Shown here piece by piece: positions 1 to 10,441 of a stretch of DNA of 64,000 nt; position 1 is the stretch's first letter, and the number at the start of each line of letters is the position of its first letter. Under the pieces are notes generated by a model that did not search any database, was not told the origin of the DNA, and saw only the letters and a program-made list of their open reading frames with translations. Source of the DNA: Microvirga thermotolerans (GTDB lineage: Bacteria; Pseudomonadota; Alphaproteobacteria; Rhizobiales; Beijerinckiaceae); assembly GCF_009363855.1 (NCBI RefSeq), contig NZ_CP045423.1:2820001-2884000 (forward strand). Reading direction: 5' to 3'. The position numbers and the translations under genes were made by a program.

Positions 1-631
1 AGAACGGGATCGAGTCGATGAAGGAGCGGAACGCGTCCTTGATCGCGTCGAAGGTGCCGAAGTGATCGAGGTGCTCGGGGTCGATGTTGGTGACGACGGC
101 CACATCGGCGGGAAGCTTCAGGAAGGTGCCGTCGGACTCGTCCGCCTCCACCACCATCCACTGGCCCTCGCCCATGCGGGCGTTGGTGCCGTAGGCGTTG
201 ATGATGCCGCCGTTGATGACCGTCGGGTCGAGCCCGCCCGCGTCGAGCAGGGTCGCGACGAGGGAGGTGGTGGTGGTCTTGCCGTGGGTGCCGGCGACGG
301 CGACGCAGGACTTGAAGCGCATGAGCTCGGCCAGCATCTCCGCGCGGCGCACCACGGGCAGGCGCCTCTCGCGGGCGACGACGAGCTCGGGGTTGTCGCG
401 CTTGATCGCCGTCGACACCACCACGATCTCCGCCCCGTCCACGTTCTCGGCCCTGTGACCGACGAAGGTCTTGATGCCCTTCTCCGCGAGACGCTTGACG
501 TTGTAGTTGTCGGCGGCGTCGGAGCCCTGCACCGTATAGCCGAGATTGTGCATCACCTCGGCGATGCCCGACATGCCGATGCCGCCGATGCCGATGAAGT
601 GAATGGGTCCGAGTTTCGGCGGCAGCTTCAT
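1..631 (-). CDS. murC: UDP-N-acetylmuramate--L-alanine ligase MurC (N-terminal part, cut by window edge)
   Basis: This is the first 210 codons of MurC, which adds L-alanine to UDP-MurNAc in the cytoplasm; the gene runs off the left edge. The N-terminus has the glycine-rich nucleotide fold GIGGIGMSG (about residues 14-22), and the Mur ligase P-loop [10 protein letters not shown] follows near residue 115. DESDGTF and [10 protein letters not shown] segments typical of MurC come after that. The start ATG at 629-631 overlaps the murG stop as ATGA, which implies translational coupling. It is the last gene of the mra/mur/fts run visible here; murB, ddl, ftsQ, ftsA and ftsZ, which usually follow, would lie outside. 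Identity is secure; only the C-terminal domain is unseen. Confidence 0.96.
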   Translation of the reverse strand, partial: MKLPPKLGPIHFIGIGGIGMSGIAEVMHNLGYTVQGSDAADNYNVKRLAEKGIKTFVGHRAENVDGAEIVVVSTAIKRDNPELVVARERRLPVVRRAEMLAELMRFKSCVAVAGTHGKTTTTSLVATLLDAGGLDPTVINGGIINAYGTNARMGEGQWMVVEADESDGTFLKLPADVAVVTNIDPEHLDHFGTFDAIKDAFRSFIDSIPF

Positions 632-1743
632 GGTTTGTTGTCCTTCTTGTCAGAGGCGAGTTGGAGCACGGCCTGCGCGAGGCGCCCGGCGGCATCCGTG
701 ATGCTGGCGCTATGTGCGGCAGCCGCGGCCCGCGTCAAGCGGTCCGGCTCCCGCAGGAAGGCGGAGATCTCCCGCGCCAGGCGCTCGGGAGTGAAGTCCG
801 TCTGCGGCAGAACGATGGCGGCGCCCCGCTCGCCCAGGGTCCGGGCGTTGGCGGCCTGGTCCTGGTCGATGGCGCCCGGCAGCGGCACCAGGATCGAAGG
901 CCGTCCGATGACCGCGAGCTCCGCCACCGTCGACGCTCCAGAGCGGGCGACGACCAGATGGGCGTCCGCCATGCGTCGCGGCAGATCCTTGAAGAAGGGC
1001 TCGGCCTCGAAGAGAATGCCGAGCCGGGCGTAGTGGGCCCGCACGCGCTCCAGGTCCTCTCCCCTCGCCTGCTGGCAGATCCCGATGCGCGCCCGCAGTT
1101 CCGGGGCAAGCGCCTCGATGGCGGGCGGAACCACGTCGCTCATCACCCGCGCGCCCTGGCTGCCGCCCACCACGAGGAGGCGCAGGGTCCCGTCCCCCGT
1201 CAGGGCGGGATAGGGCACGCGCGCGGCCTCGGTCACGGCGGGGCGCACGGGATTGCCCGTGTGGATCGTCCGGCCGGGCACGCCGTCCGGCACGCCCTTG
1301 ATGGAGGAGAAACCCGTCGCGATGACGGAGGCGCGGCGTGCGAGAAGCCTGTTGGCCCGCCCCATCACCGCATTCGCCTCGTGGATCACGGTGGGAACCT
1401 TCAGCAGGGACGCGGCCATGAGCGGGGGGACCGTCGGATAGCCGCCGAAGCCGACGGCGACCGTGGGCCTGAGGCGGCGGACGGCCTGCATCGCCTTGAA
1501 CGTGCCGCGGAGCAGCACGAGGGCGGCCTTCGCCATCTCCGGCGGCGAGCGCCTGGAGGGCGTCGCGGAGGGAATCTCCACGATCTCGTCGGCGGGAAAG
1601 GAGCCGGCATAGGCATTGGCGCGCCTGTCGGTCGCAAGGACGACGCGGGCGCCCGACGCCTTGAGCACATTGGCGAGGGCCTCGGCCGGGAAGAGATGGC
1701 CGCCGGTGCCGCCGGCGGCGAGGAGGATGAGGGGACCCGTCAT
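628..1743 (-). CDS. murG: Undecaprenyldiphospho-muramoylpentapeptide beta-N-acetylglucosaminyltransferase MurG
   Basis: MurG transfers GlcNAc from UDP-GlcNAc to lipid I to make lipid II on the inner face of the cytoplasmic membrane. The 371-residue protein is of normal length. It opens with the glycine loop [12 protein letters not shown] (about residues 9-20), carries [10 protein letters not shown] (about 99) and [12 protein letters not shown], and has a second glycine loop VVGGSQGA in the C-terminal Rossmann half. The segment [21 protein letters not shown], at the UDP-GlcNAc site of the family, ends with the usual DQDQAANA. The ATG is at 1741-1743 and overlaps the ftsW stop by 4 bases; its own stop overlaps the murC start in the same way. 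Confidence 0.97.
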   Translation of the reverse strand: MTGPLILLAAGGTGGHLFPAEALANVLKASGARVVLATDRRANAYAGSFPADEIVEIPSATPSRRSPPEMAKAALVLLRGTFKAMQAVRRLRPTVAVGFGGYPTVPPLMAASLLKVPTVIHEANAVMGRANRLLARRASVIATGFSSIKGVPDGVPGRTIHTGNPVRPAVTEAARVPYPALTGDGTLRLLVVGGSQGARVMSDVVPPAIEALAPELRARIGICQQARGEDLERVRAHYARLGILFEAEPFFKDLPRRMADAHLVVARSGASTVAELAVIGRPSILVPLPGAIDQDQAANARTLGERGAAIVLPQTDFTPERLAREISAFLREPDRLTRAAAAAHSASITDAAGRLAQAVLQLASDKKDNKP

Positions 1744-2885
1744 GGGCGCGCGGCGTCCTGAGCGAAGGAGTCCATCGTCTCGGCCCGCGGGCGGCGGCGC
1801 GTGAGGGCGATGAGGAACCCCATGCTGAGCGCCAGCGACAGCATGGACGAGCCGCCGTAGGAGATGAAGGGCAGCGTCATGCCCTTCGCGGGCATGAGGT
1901 GGACGTTCACCATCATGTTGATGGCGGCCTGGAGGCCGAACATCATGACGAGGCCCGTGGCCGCGAGGCGGCAGAAGGTGTCCTCGTTGCGGCGGGCGAG
2001 CGCGAGCCCGCGCAGGACGATGAAGGCGAAGAGCAGGAGCAGGCCGATGCACACCACCACGCCGAACTCCTCGGCCGTCACGGCGAAGATGAAGTCCGTA
2101 TGCGCGTCGGGGAGGATGCGCTTCACCGAGCCCTCGCCCGGCCCGCGCCCGAACCAGCCGCCGCGGGCGAAGGATTCCATCGCCATGTCGACCTGGAACG
2201 TGTCGCCGGAAGACTTGTCCATGAACCGCTCGATGCGCGCACGCACGTGGGGCAGGAACTCGTAGGCCGCCACCACCCCGACGAGACCCGCACCGCCGAG
2301 GCCCATCACCCAGAACCAGTGCAGCCCGGCCACGAAGAACAGGCCGCACCACACGGTGGTGATCAGCATGGTCTGGCCAAAGTCGGGCTGGAGGATCAGC
2401 GGCACGATGGTGGCCGGAAGGATGAGGAAGGCGAGCAGCGCGCCCGGCATGTCCTTGCGCCGCGCCCCTTCCGAGAAGGCCCAGGCCGCGAGGACCACGA
2501 AGGCGGGCTTCACGAACTCCGAGGGCTGGATGCCGAGGGGGCCGATCATGATCCAGCGATGCGCGCCCTTGATCTCCGGACCGAACTGGAAGGCCAGGAG
2601 GATCAGGGCCATGCCGACGAGATAGATGAACAGTGCGAGCCGCCGCACGTGGCGCAGGGACAGGAACGACACCGGCAGCAGGATGGCGAGGGCGGGGATG
2701 AGGAACAGAACCTGGCGGTTAACGAAATGGAAGGTCGAGAGACCCAGCCTCTCCGCGACCGGAGGACCGCCCGCCATGAGGAAGACGAGGCCGGCCAGCG
2801 AAAGGACCGCGAGGGCCGCCAGGAGCAGCCGGTCGACGGTCCACCACCAGTCGCCGAAGGCCGAACGTTCCGCGCGTGACACCAT
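1740..2885 (-). CDS. ftsW: Lipid II glycosyltransferase / cell-division SEDS protein FtsW
   Basis: FtsW is the SEDS-family polymerase that makes septal glycan from lipid II together with FtsI (PBP3). The 381-residue product is a polytopic membrane protein with about ten hydrophobic segments. It begins with a short cytoplasmic tail, then a first helix around residues 17-38. SEDS landmarks are visible: QPSEFVKPAFV, a large extracellular loop containing the KSSGDTFQVDMA region, and the C-terminal segment TLPFISYGGSSMLS. Position between murD and murG fits FtsW rather than RodA. The ATG at 2883-2885 starts 5 bases after the murD stop. An in-frame ATG two codons upstream is possible but lies inside the murD end. 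Confidence 0.96.
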   Translation of the reverse strand: MVSRAERSAFGDWWWTVDRLLLAALAVLSLAGLVFLMAGGPPVAERLGLSTFHFVNRQVLFLIPALAILLPVSFLSLRHVRRLALFIYLVGMALILLAFQFGPEIKGAHRWIMIGPLGIQPSEFVKPAFVVLAAWAFSEGARRKDMPGALLAFLILPATIVPLILQPDFGQTMLITTVWCGLFFVAGLHWFWVMGLGGAGLVGVVAAYEFLPHVRARIERFMDKSSGDTFQVDMAMESFARGGWFGRGPGEGSVKRILPDAHTDFIFAVTAEEFGVVVCIGLLLLFAFIVLRGLALARRNEDTFCRLAATGLVMMFGLQAAINMMVNVHLMPAKGMTLPFISYGGSSMLSLALSMGFLIALTRRRPRAETMDSFAQDAARP

Positions 2886-2890
2886 GGTCG

Positions 2891-4285
2891 TCAGGCTCCC
2901 ATCGTCGGGTTGATGCCGGGCAGGGCTTTGACGAGTTCGCGGAAATGGTCTCCGCGCACCTCGTAGTTGGGATACTGGTCGTAGGACGCGCAGGCGGGCG
3001 AGAGCAGCACGACCGCGGGCGCACCGAGCGCCGCCGCGTCGCGGGCCGCATGCTCCACCGCGCGGTCGAGGGTGACCGCACGCTCGAAGGGCACGCTGTC
3101 GCCGAGGGTCTCCGCGAAGGCATCGGAGGCTGCGCCGATCAGGTAGGCCTTGCGGACTTTCGGGAAGTAGGGACGCAGGGACGCGATCCCGCCCTCCTTC
3201 GGCTTGCCGCCGAGAATCCAGAGGATGTCGTCGAAGGACTTCAACGCCTTCTCGGTGGAATCCGCGTTGGTGGCCTTGGAATCGTTGATGAACAGGACCG
3301 GGCCGATGCGCCCGATCTCCTCCATGCGGTGGGGAAGTCCCGGAAAGGTCCTGAGGCCCGCCTCGATCCTGTTGTCCGGCGTGCCGAGCGCCAGCGCCAC
3401 CGCCACGGCCGCCGCGGCGTTCTGGGCGTTGTGGGCGCCGCGCAGGGAGCGGATGCCGGCGAGATCCGCCACCGGCAGGGGACCGGCGGGCGTTCCCCGG
3501 ACCAGCCTCGTCCCGTCGGCGAAGACGCCCTTCGGCCCCACGCTCCCGACGGAGACGGGCATCACGTCGACGCCTTTCCTCGCGCACGCCTCCGCGATGG
3601 CGCGGCTGAAGTCGTCGTCGGTGCCGACGACCGCGATCTCCGCCTTCGTTACCAGCCGCTCCTTGATGGCGGCGTAGTTCTCCATCGTGCCGTGCCGGTC
3701 GAGATGGTCGGGCGAGATGTTGAGATGGACGCCGACCGTCGGCGCGAGCGAGGGGGCGAGGTCGATCTGGAACGAGGAGCACTCGACCACATGGATGCGG
3801 TCGTGAGCGGGCGGGGCGAGCGAGAGGATCGCGGTGCCGATGTTGCCGCCCATCTGCACGTCGCGCCCCGCCTCGCGCAGGATGTGCGCGACGAGGGCCG
3901 TCGTGGTGGACTTTCCGTTGGTTCCGGTGATGGCGACGAAAGGCGCGTCCGGCGCGATCTTCGCCCGCTCCCGGCAGAACAGCTCGATGTCGCCGACGAT
4001 CTCGACTCCCGCCGCGCGTGCCAGTTTCGCCGACCAGTGCGGCTCGGGATGCGTCAGCGGCACGCCCGGCGAGAGGATGAGCACCGATACCTGAGACCAG
4101 TCAACCTTGCGCAGGTCGCCCGTCTCGATGCCCTTGTCCCGAGCCTCCGCCATCTTCGCCGGGTTGTCGTCGCAGGCGACCACCCGCGCCCCGCCCTCCT
4201 TGAGGGCGAGCGCCGTCGCGAGCCCCGACCCGCCGAGGCCGAAGAGGGCGACCGTTTTTCCGGCGAAGGTGGTGACGGGCGTCAT
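2891..4285 (-). CDS. murD: UDP-N-acetylmuramoyl-L-alanine--D-glutamate ligase MurD
   Basis: MurD adds D-glutamate to UDP-MurNAc-L-Ala in the cytoplasm. The 464-residue product has the expected three-domain plan: an N-terminal Rossmann-like domain starting [15 protein letters not shown], a central ATPase domain with the P-loop [13 protein letters not shown] near residue 117, and a C-terminal ligase domain with [13 protein letters not shown], a hallmark of MurD. The ATG at 4283-4285 is chosen because the protein then begins [11 protein letters not shown] like other MurD proteins. A longer reading to 4327 would overlap mraY by about 38 bases and adds 14 residues without family similarity. Confidence 0.97.
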   Translation of the reverse strand: MTPVTTFAGKTVALFGLGGSGLATALALKEGGARVVACDDNPAKMAEARDKGIETGDLRKVDWSQVSVLILSPGVPLTHPEPHWSAKLARAAGVEIVGDIELFCRERAKIAPDAPFVAITGTNGKSTTTALVAHILREAGRDVQMGGNIGTAILSLAPPAHDRIHVVECSSFQIDLAPSLAPTVGVHLNISPDHLDRHGTMENYAAIKERLVTKAEIAVVGTDDDFSRAIAEACARKGVDVMPVSVGSVGPKGVFADGTRLVRGTPAGPLPVADLAGIRSLRGAHNAQNAAAAVAVALALGTPDNRIEAGLRTFPGLPHRMEEIGRIGPVLFINDSKATNADSTEKALKSFDDILWILGGKPKEGGIASLRPYFPKVRKAYLIGAASDAFAETLGDSVPFERAVTLDRAVEHAARDAAALGAPAVVLLSPACASYDQYPNYEVRGDHFRELVKALPGINPTMGA

Positions 4286-4289
4286 GCGC

Positions 4290-5375
4290 TCACCGCAGCT
4301 TGAGGGTGGAGAGGCCGACGAGGGCAAGGACGACGGCGATGATCCAGAACCGGATCACCACCTGCGGCTCGGTCCACCCGAGCTGCTCGAAGTGGTGGTG
4401 GATCGGCGCCATCTTGAACACGCGCCGGCCGGTGAGCTTGAAGGACGCGACCTGAATGATCACGGACATGATCTCCAGGACGAACAGCCCGCCCACGATG
4501 GCGAGCACGACCTCATGCTTCGTCGCCACGGCGATGGTGCCGAGGAGGCCGCCGAGGGCGAGGGAGCCCGTGTCCCCCATGAAAATCTGCGCCGGCGGCG
4601 CGTTGAACCACAGGAAGCCAAGGCCCGCGCCGATGAGCGCGCCGCAGATCACCGCCAGCTCGCCGGTGCCGGGCACGAAATGGATCTGGAGATAGTTCGC
4701 GAAGACCGCGTTGCCGGCGAGATAGGCGATGAACCCGAAGGTGCCCGCCGCGATCATCACCGGCACGATGGCGAGGCCGTCGAGCCCGTCGGTGATGTTC
4801 ACTGCGTTGCCCGCGCCGACGATCACGAAGCCGCCGAAGATGATGTAGAACCAGCCGAGGTTGAGGATCAGCTCCTTGGAGAAGGGCAGCGCCAGCTTGT
4901 TGGCGAGGCCGGGCGTCGCCATGTACGAGATCGCGATGCAGGCGGCGGCGGCGATCAGCGCCTCGATGGCGAGGCGCGAGCGCCCGGAGAACCCCTTGTG
5001 GGACTGCTTCGTCACCTTGAGATAGTCGTCGTAGAACCCGATGGCGCCGAAGCCCACGGTGACGAACAGGACCACCCAGACGTAATGGTTCGCGAGATTG
5101 GCCCAGAGCAGGGTCGAGACCAGCACGCCGGCCATGATCATCAGCCCGCCCATGGTGGGCGTGCCGCGCTTCGTCAGGAGGTGCGACTGCGGACCGTCCT
5201 CGCGGATCGGCTGTCCCTTGCCCTGCCGCACGCGCAGGAGCGAAATGATTCCCGGCCCGAACAGGAACACGAAGAGCAGCGCCGTCGCGGTCGCGCCGCC
5301 GGTGCGGAACGTGATGTAGCGGAAAATATTGAGGGGGCTGAAATAGGGGCTGAGGTCAGCCAACCATGTCAACAT
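4290..5375 (-). CDS. mraY: Phospho-N-acetylmuramoyl-pentapeptide-transferase MraY
   Basis: MraY moves phospho-MurNAc-pentapeptide onto undecaprenyl phosphate, producing lipid I at the inner membrane. The 361-residue sequence has about ten transmembrane segments and the family signatures [10 protein letters not shown] (about residues 88-97), GFYDDYLKV with the catalytic Asp pair, [10 protein letters not shown] (about 192) and the [16 protein letters not shown] loop near residue 260. The C-terminal HHHFE motif ([13 protein letters not shown]) is also present. It sits between murF and murD, as in most proteobacteria, with 3-4 bases separating it from each neighbour. Confidence 0.98.
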   Translation of the reverse strand: MLTWLADLSPYFSPLNIFRYITFRTGGATATALLFVFLFGPGIISLLRVRQGKGQPIREDGPQSHLLTKRGTPTMGGLMIMAGVLVSTLLWANLANHYVWVVLFVTVGFGAIGFYDDYLKVTKQSHKGFSGRSRLAIEALIAAAACIAISYMATPGLANKLALPFSKELILNLGWFYIIFGGFVIVGAGNAVNITDGLDGLAIVPVMIAAGTFGFIAYLAGNAVFANYLQIHFVPGTGELAVICGALIGAGLGFLWFNAPPAQIFMGDTGSLALGGLLGTIAVATKHEVVLAIVGGLFVLEIMSVIIQVASFKLTGRRVFKMAPIHHHFEQLGWTEPQVVIRFWIIAVVLALVGLSTLKLR

Positions 5376-5378
5376 CGA

Positions 5379-6812
5379 TCATCCTTTCAGCGCTTGGCCG
5401 GTCCGGCCAGCGCCGTAACGTTCTTTCAGGGCTTTGACAACCAAAGCCATCTTCATGCTGAGCGACCCCTTGACCATGACCGCGTCGCCGGGACGCAGGT
5501 CCGCGCAGACGGCCTCCGCCAATTCGGCGGAGGTGGGGGCATGCAGGGCCACCTTCGCGCGGGGCAGCCTGTCCACCAGGTGACCCATCAGGGGACCCGC
5601 CGCGTAGATCCGGTCGACCCTGTTCGCCTCCACGGCCTCGGCGAGGCCCGCATGGAGCGCGGGCCCCTCCTCCCCCAGTTCCTTCATGTCGCCGAGGACC
5701 GCGATGCGGCGGCCGTGGCGGGGCAGCTCCGCCGCGCCGAGATTGGCGAGCGCCGCCCGCATGGAGGCGGGGTTGGCGTTGTAGCTCTCGTCGATGAGGA
5801 GCGCCTCTCCGTCCTCAAGGGCGAGCACGGTCCGCTCGCCGCGCCCCACCGGAGGCCTGAGCTCCGAGAAGGAGAGCGCCGTCAGGGCGAGGTCGGCGCC
5901 TACCGCGTGGGCGGCGGCGAGGACGCTCAGGGAATTGAGGGCGATGTGCCGCCCGGGCGTGCCGATCCGGTAGGTCAGCGGCTGGCCGAAGACCCGCGCC
6001 TCCACGACGGAGAGGTCGGGCTTCGTCACGATGCGCTCGGCGCGAATGTCCGCGCCCTCCCCCTCGCCGAAGGTGAGGATCCGCCCGGCCGGGGATGCGA
6101 GCGCATGGGCGCGCAGCCGCTCGAAATAGGGATTGTCCCGGTTCAGGACCGCCGTTCCGCCCGGCTCCAGGCCGGAGAAGATCTCGCCCTTGGCGTCGGC
6201 GATCCCCCAGATGGACCTGAAGAACTCGATGTGGACGGGCTCGACGGTGGTGACGACCGCCACGTGAGGGCGCACCATCGCCGTCAGGGGAAGGATCTCC
6301 CCGCCGTGGTTCATGCCGATCTCGAACACGCCGAAGGCGGACTCCCGGGGCATGCGCGCCAGGGTGAGCGGGACGCCCCAATGGTTGTTGTAGGACGCGA
6401 CGGAGGCGTGGGTCGCCCCCTGCCGCGCGAGGGCCAGGCGCAGGGCTTCCTTGGTCCCCGTCTTGCCGACGGACCCGGTGATCGCGACGACCTTCGCGTG
6501 GGCGCGGGCCCGGGCGGCGCGCCCGAGGCGGCGCATGGCCTCCAGAACGTCCGGCACCGCCACGAGGCGGTCGCTGTCCGCGAAGGCGGATGCCTTCTCC
6601 TCGGCCACCACGGCGGCCGCGGCGCCCTTCTCGAGGGCCGCCGGGACGAAGTCGTGCCCGTCGTGCACATCGCCCCTGATGGCGAAGTAGAGATCGCCGG
6701 GCTCCAGGGTCCGCGTGTCGATGGAGGCGCCGGAGGCCGGGCGGGCGCCCGCGCCGATCCTTCCGCCGGTCGCCGCGGCGATTTCCTCAAGGGTCCATAG
6801 GGGCGTGGTCAT
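5379..6812 (-). CDS. murF: UDP-N-acetylmuramoyl-tripeptide--D-alanyl-D-alanine ligase MurF
   Basis: MurF attaches D-Ala-D-Ala to the UDP-MurNAc tripeptide, completing the cytoplasmic precursor. The 477-residue product has the N-terminal substrate domain (ASIDTRTLEPGDLYFAIRG), the central P-loop ITGSVGKTGTKE near residue 112, and the C-terminal ligase domain with LLIDESYNANPASM, a MurF signature. FEIGMNHGGEI is also typical. The ATG at 6810-6812 overlaps the murE stop as ATGA. The end lies 3 bases from the mraY start, so the genes are surely co-transcribed. Confidence 0.97.
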   Translation of the reverse strand: MTTPLWTLEEIAAATGGRIGAGARPASGASIDTRTLEPGDLYFAIRGDVHDGHDFVPAALEKGAAAAVVAEEKASAFADSDRLVAVPDVLEAMRRLGRAARARAHAKVVAITGSVGKTGTKEALRLALARQGATHASVASYNNHWGVPLTLARMPRESAFGVFEIGMNHGGEILPLTAMVRPHVAVVTTVEPVHIEFFRSIWGIADAKGEIFSGLEPGGTAVLNRDNPYFERLRAHALASPAGRILTFGEGEGADIRAERIVTKPDLSVVEARVFGQPLTYRIGTPGRHIALNSLSVLAAAHAVGADLALTALSFSELRPPVGRGERTVLALEDGEALLIDESYNANPASMRAALANLGAAELPRHGRRIAVLGDMKELGEEGPALHAGLAEAVEANRVDRIYAAGPLMGHLVDRLPRAKVALHAPTSAELAEAVCADLRPGDAVMVKGSLSMKMALVVKALKERYGAGRTGQALKG

Positions 6813-8281
6813 CCCTGCCTCTCCGCAATGGCCGCCCGGACCTCGTCGTGGTCCGAGAACGGCAGGGTCCGGTCGCCGATGATTTGGCCCGTTTCATGGC
6901 CTTTGCCCGCGACCACCAGCACGTCCCCCGGCCGGAGGCCCCTCACGGCGGCCCGGATGGCCTCGGCCCGGTCGCCGATCTCGGTCGCGCCGGGGGCGCC
7001 CTTCATCACCTCCGCGCGGATCGCCGCCGGGTCCTCGGAGCGAGGATTATCGTCCGTGACGATGACCGTGTCCGCCTTCTCGACGGCGATGCGCCCCATC
7101 AGCGGCCGCTTGCCGCGATCCCGGTCGCCGCCGCAGCCGACGACGCAGACGAGCCTGCCCTTCGTGAAGGGCCGCAGGGCGTCGAGCACATGGGCGAGGG
7201 CGTCCGGCTTGTGGGCATAGTCCACGATGCACAAAGCGCCGTCGACCTCGCCGACCCGCTCCAGGCGGCCGGGCACGCCCTTCAGGTGCGGGAAGGCCGC
7301 CAGCACCGCCTCCGCCCTGTCCTCGCCTTCGACGGCGAGAACGAGACCCGCCGCCACGAGGGCGTTCTCGACCTGGAAGCCGCCGAGGAGCGGAAGCCGC
7401 GTGCGCACGGTACGCCCGAAGGCCTCCACCGTCAGGTTCTGGTCGAAGCCGTCCGGACGGGCCTCGACGAGACGCAGGGCCGTGCCGGCGGCGCCGGTGG
7501 TCAGGAGGGTGCGGCCCGCGCGGCGCACGCCCTCCATGAACACGTCCGCGAAGGGACCGTCCGCATTGACGACGGCGGGTCCGCCGGGCGGCAGAAGCGT
7601 GTCGAAGAGGCGCAGCTTCGCCGCCGCGTAAGCCTCCGTGGTGCCGTGGTAGTCGAGATGGTCGCGCCCGAGATTGGTGAAGCCCGCCACGCTCAGGCGC
7701 ACGCCGTCGAGGCGCCGCTGGTCGATGCCGTGGGACGAGGCCTCCATCGCAAGCCGCGTGACGCCGCCCCGCGCCAGCCGGTCGAGCGTCTCGTGGAGCG
7801 AGATCGGGTCCGGCGTCGTCAGCGATCCGTAGGCCGCGCCGTCCGACGTGATGACGCCGAGGGTACCGAGGCTCGCGGAGGAATGCCCGAGGGCGGCGAA
7901 GAGCTGGCGGGCGAAATCGGCGACGGAGCTCTTGCCGCTCGTGCCGGTGACGGCGACCACCTTCTCCGGCTGCAGCGGAAAGAACCTGGACGCGGCGAGC
8001 GCGAGGGCGCGGCGCACGTCCGGCACCTGCAGGAAGGCGACTCCCGGCGCCAGGCCGGCAGGCCGCTCCGCTTCGGCCACGACGGCGACGGCGCCCGCCG
8101 CCACGGCCTGCGGCACGAAGCTCATCCCGTCCGCCCGCGTCCCCGGCACCGCGAAGAACACGGAGCCGCCCACGGCCTTGCGGCTGTCGGAGGCGATGGT
8201 CGAGACGGGGAGCGCGGCGGCCTCTCCGTCTCGCGCTTCGGGAAGGAGATCGCCGAGGAGGATCGTTTTCGTTGGCGTCAT
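6809..8281 (-). CDS. murE: UDP-N-acetylmuramoyl-L-alanyl-D-glutamate--2,6-diaminopimelate ligase MurE
   Basis: MurE adds the third amino acid of the peptidoglycan stem. The 490-residue product has ASDSRKAVGGSVFFAVPG in the N-terminal domain, the ATP loop VTGTSGKSSVADF near residue 115, and EASSHGIDQRRLDG. In the C-terminal part, TDDNPRSEDP contains DNPR, the motif that marks enzymes specific for meso-diaminopimelate rather than lysine. The start ATG at 8279-8281 overlaps the ftsI stop by 4 bases. An in-frame extension upstream is antisense-like and has no family match. Confidence 0.97.
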   Translation of the reverse strand: MTPTKTILLGDLLPEARDGEAAALPVSTIASDSRKAVGGSVFFAVPGTRADGMSFVPQAVAAGAVAVVAEAERPAGLAPGVAFLQVPDVRRALALAASRFFPLQPEKVVAVTGTSGKSSVADFARQLFAALGHSSASLGTLGVITSDGAAYGSLTTPDPISLHETLDRLARGGVTRLAMEASSHGIDQRRLDGVRLSVAGFTNLGRDHLDYHGTTEAYAAAKLRLFDTLLPPGGPAVVNADGPFADVFMEGVRRAGRTLLTTGAAGTALRLVEARPDGFDQNLTVEAFGRTVRTRLPLLGGFQVENALVAAGLVLAVEGEDRAEAVLAAFPHLKGVPGRLERVGEVDGALCIVDYAHKPDALAHVLDALRPFTKGRLVCVVGCGGDRDRGKRPLMGRIAVEKADTVIVTDDNPRSEDPAAIRAEVMKGAPGATEIGDRAEAIRAAVRGLRPGDVLVVAGKGHETGQIIGDRTLPFSDHDEVRAAIAERQG

Positions 8282-10041
8282 TTCGTGCCCCAGGCGCCGA
8301 GGCGCGACATGAGCGGGAAGGGATTGGCCGGCGGCTCGAAGCGTGGCGGAATGCCGAGGAGCGGCGCGACGCGCTCGATGATGTTGCCCGTCACAGGCCC
8401 GGCGTTCCAGCCGGCGGTCGAGAAGCCGTAGGTGCCCTCGACCGCCTGCGGCTCGTCCATGATGGTGAGAAAGACGTATTTCGGCTTGTCCGACGGAACG
8501 ATGGCCGTGAAGGTGGTGAAGTTCTTGTTCTTGGAATAGCGGCCGTTGATGACCTTCTCCGCCGTGCCGGTCTTGCCGCCGACGAAGAAGCCCGCGATGG
8601 CCGCGGCGGAAGCGGAGCCCGCCGGATTGGACGCGTTGAGACGCATCACGTAGCGCAGGGCCTCGCTCGTCTCCGGCTTGAGCACCTGCAGGGCGATCTT
8701 GCGTGCCTCGGCCTCGTCGCGCTTGAGGAAGGTGGGCGTGATGAGCATGCCGCCGTTCACCAGCGCGCCCACGGCCATGAGCGCCTGGAGCGGCGCCACC
8801 GCGAGGCCGTGGCCGAAGGCGATCGTCATCGTGTTGAGCTCGCCCCACCGGGGCGGGATGATCGGCTCCGCGGATTCCGGCAGCTCGGTCTTCAGCCTCG
8901 TGAGCTGGCCCATCTTGCGCAGGAAGGCCTTGTGCCCCTCGACGCCGATGCCGAGCGCCATGCGGGCGGTGCCGATGTTCGAGGAATGGATGAACACCTC
9001 CGGCACCGTGAGCACGCGGTGGGTCGCATGGTAGTCGCCGATGGTGAACTTCCCGTAGCGCAGCCCCGAGCGCGCATCGAGGGTCGAGTTGATGTTGAAC
9101 TTGCCCGAGTCGAGCGCCATCGCCGTGGTGAGGGCCTTGAAGGTGGAGCCCATCTCGAACACGCCGACATTGATGCGGTTGATGCGGTCGGGCTCCAGCG
9201 CGTCGACGGGATTGTTCGGGTCGAAGTCGGGAAGCGACACGAGGGCGATGATCTCGCCCGTGTTCACGTCCATGATCGCCCCGGCGGTCGCCTTCGCCTT
9301 GTACTTCGCCATGCCCTTGGCAAGCTCGTCGCGCAGCGCGTGCTGGACGCGCAGGTCGATGGAGAGCTGCACCGGCTTGAGGTCGGCCGCCGAGATCGCG
9401 AAGCCCGCGCCGTTGAGGTCCTGAAGGCCCTGGCTGTCGATGTACTTCTCGATGCCGGCGATGCCGACGTTGTCCACGTTCGCGAATCCGAGCACGTGGG
9501 CCGCGGCCTCGGCGTTCGGATAGATGCGCTTGTTTTCCGGCAGGAAGCCGATGCCGGGAATGCCGAGGCGATGGACCTCCGCCTGCTGGCGCGGCGTGAT
9601 CTCGCGCTTGACCCACACGAAGCCCTTCTTCGTGTTGAGCTTGTTGCGCAGCTCCGTCGCGTCGAGATCCGGCAGGACCGCGGTCAGCAGCTCCACCGCC
9701 TCGTCCTTGTCGATGATGTTGCGCGGCTCCGCGAAGACGGACACCATCTTCACGTCGGTGGCGAGGATGTTGCCGTTCCGGTCGACGATGTCAGGACGCG
9801 CCGCCGAGATCTCGAGGGACGTGGCGCGCCGGACCTCGCTCGATGCGTCGCTCGTCATGGCGAGATAGACGAGGCGCCCGCCGATGACGCTGAAGAGGCC
9901 CGCGAAGCAGAGCGCGGTGAAGCCGACGCGAGAGGTGCTCTTGTCGACGCGCAGGCGGAAGAGCTCGCGCACATGCGCCAGCACGCTCCGTCGTGGGGGA
10001 GCGGCCTGGCCGATCAGATCCGGGTCGAACTTCTGCAGCAC
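8278..10041 (-). CDS. ftsI: Septal peptidoglycan transpeptidase FtsI (class B PBP3)
   Basis: FtsI cross-links septal peptidoglycan in the periplasm and works with FtsW. The 587-residue protein has a short cytoplasmic tail, one membrane anchor at about residues 40-58 (VGFTALCFAGLFSVIGGRLV), a non-catalytic dimerisation domain (ARPDIVDRNGNILATD), and a transpeptidase domain. All three active-site motifs are visible: STFK with the nucleophilic Ser near residue 297, SSN near 355, and KTGT near 489. The start is GTG at 10039-10041, four bases after the ftsL stop; no better ATG precedes the membrane anchor. Confidence 0.97.
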   Translation of the reverse strand: MLQKFDPDLIGQAAPPRRSVLAHVRELFRLRVDKSTSRVGFTALCFAGLFSVIGGRLVYLAMTSDASSEVRRATSLEISAARPDIVDRNGNILATDVKMVSVFAEPRNIIDKDEAVELLTAVLPDLDATELRNKLNTKKGFVWVKREITPRQQAEVHRLGIPGIGFLPENKRIYPNAEAAAHVLGFANVDNVGIAGIEKYIDSQGLQDLNGAGFAISAADLKPVQLSIDLRVQHALRDELAKGMAKYKAKATAGAIMDVNTGEIIALVSLPDFDPNNPVDALEPDRINRINVGVFEMGSTFKALTTAMALDSGKFNINSTLDARSGLRYGKFTIGDYHATHRVLTVPEVFIHSSNIGTARMALGIGVEGHKAFLRKMGQLTRLKTELPESAEPIIPPRWGELNTMTIAFGHGLAVAPLQALMAVGALVNGGMLITPTFLKRDEAEARKIALQVLKPETSEALRYVMRLNASNPAGSASAAAIAGFFVGGKTGTAEKVINGRYSKNKNFTTFTAIVPSDKPKYVFLTIMDEPQAVEGTYGFSTAGWNAGPVTGNIIERVAPLLGIPPRFEPPANPFPLMSRLGAWGTK

Positions 10042-10045
10042 GGGC

Positions 10046-10441
10046 TTACCGTCTCGGGGTTTGCGTGGTCGGGGTGCGCGCGTCGGCGTTCCTGTCCTTC
10101 GGCGTCGATGTCGGTCCGAACAGGCCGAGCGCCTCCAGCTTGCGGCCGATCTCGTCCTCGCGCGCCGGCCGGTTCGGCAGGTCGGACAGGCGGGCGAGCT
10201 GCTGGATCTTGAGGGGCTGGAGATCGAGGTGCTGATCGGCCGCCGCCTGCAGGCGGTCGGGCCGGTCGAGGTACTGCCACTCCGCCTGGAGCACGGCGAT
10301 GGCGTCGCGCTCGCGCTGCACCTTCGCCTTCAGCTTGGCGACCTGCTCCACGTAGTAGAGCGTCTCGTACTTGACCGAATACGCATAGCCGGCCGATGCG
10401 ATGAGCATGGAGATGGCGATGATGTGAAGCAGGCGGATCAC
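10046..10441 (-). CDS. ftsL: Cell-division protein FtsL-like
   Basis: FtsL is a small bitopic divisome protein that bridges FtsQ/FtsB to FtsW-FtsI. This 131-residue product has one N-terminal membrane helix (about residues 4-20, [20 protein letters not shown]) and then a coiled-coil-like stretch with [22 protein letters not shown], followed by a Pro/Thr-rich tail. Sequence conservation in FtsL is weak, so the assignment rests on length, topology and position between rsmH and ftsI. The start is GTG at 10439-10441, overlapping the rsmH stop as GTGA. Confidence 0.9.
   Translation of the reverse strand: MIRLLHIIAISMLIASAGYAYSVKYETLYYVEQVAKLKAKVQRERDAIAVLQAEWQYLDRPDRLQAAADQHLDLQPLKIQQLARLSDLPNRPAREDEIGRKLEALGLFGPTSTPKDRNADARTPTTQTPRR

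Noticed and set aside
4107..6800. Plus-strand frame of 897 residues opposite mraY and murF
   Set aside because: Complementary-strand artefact over two confident genes.
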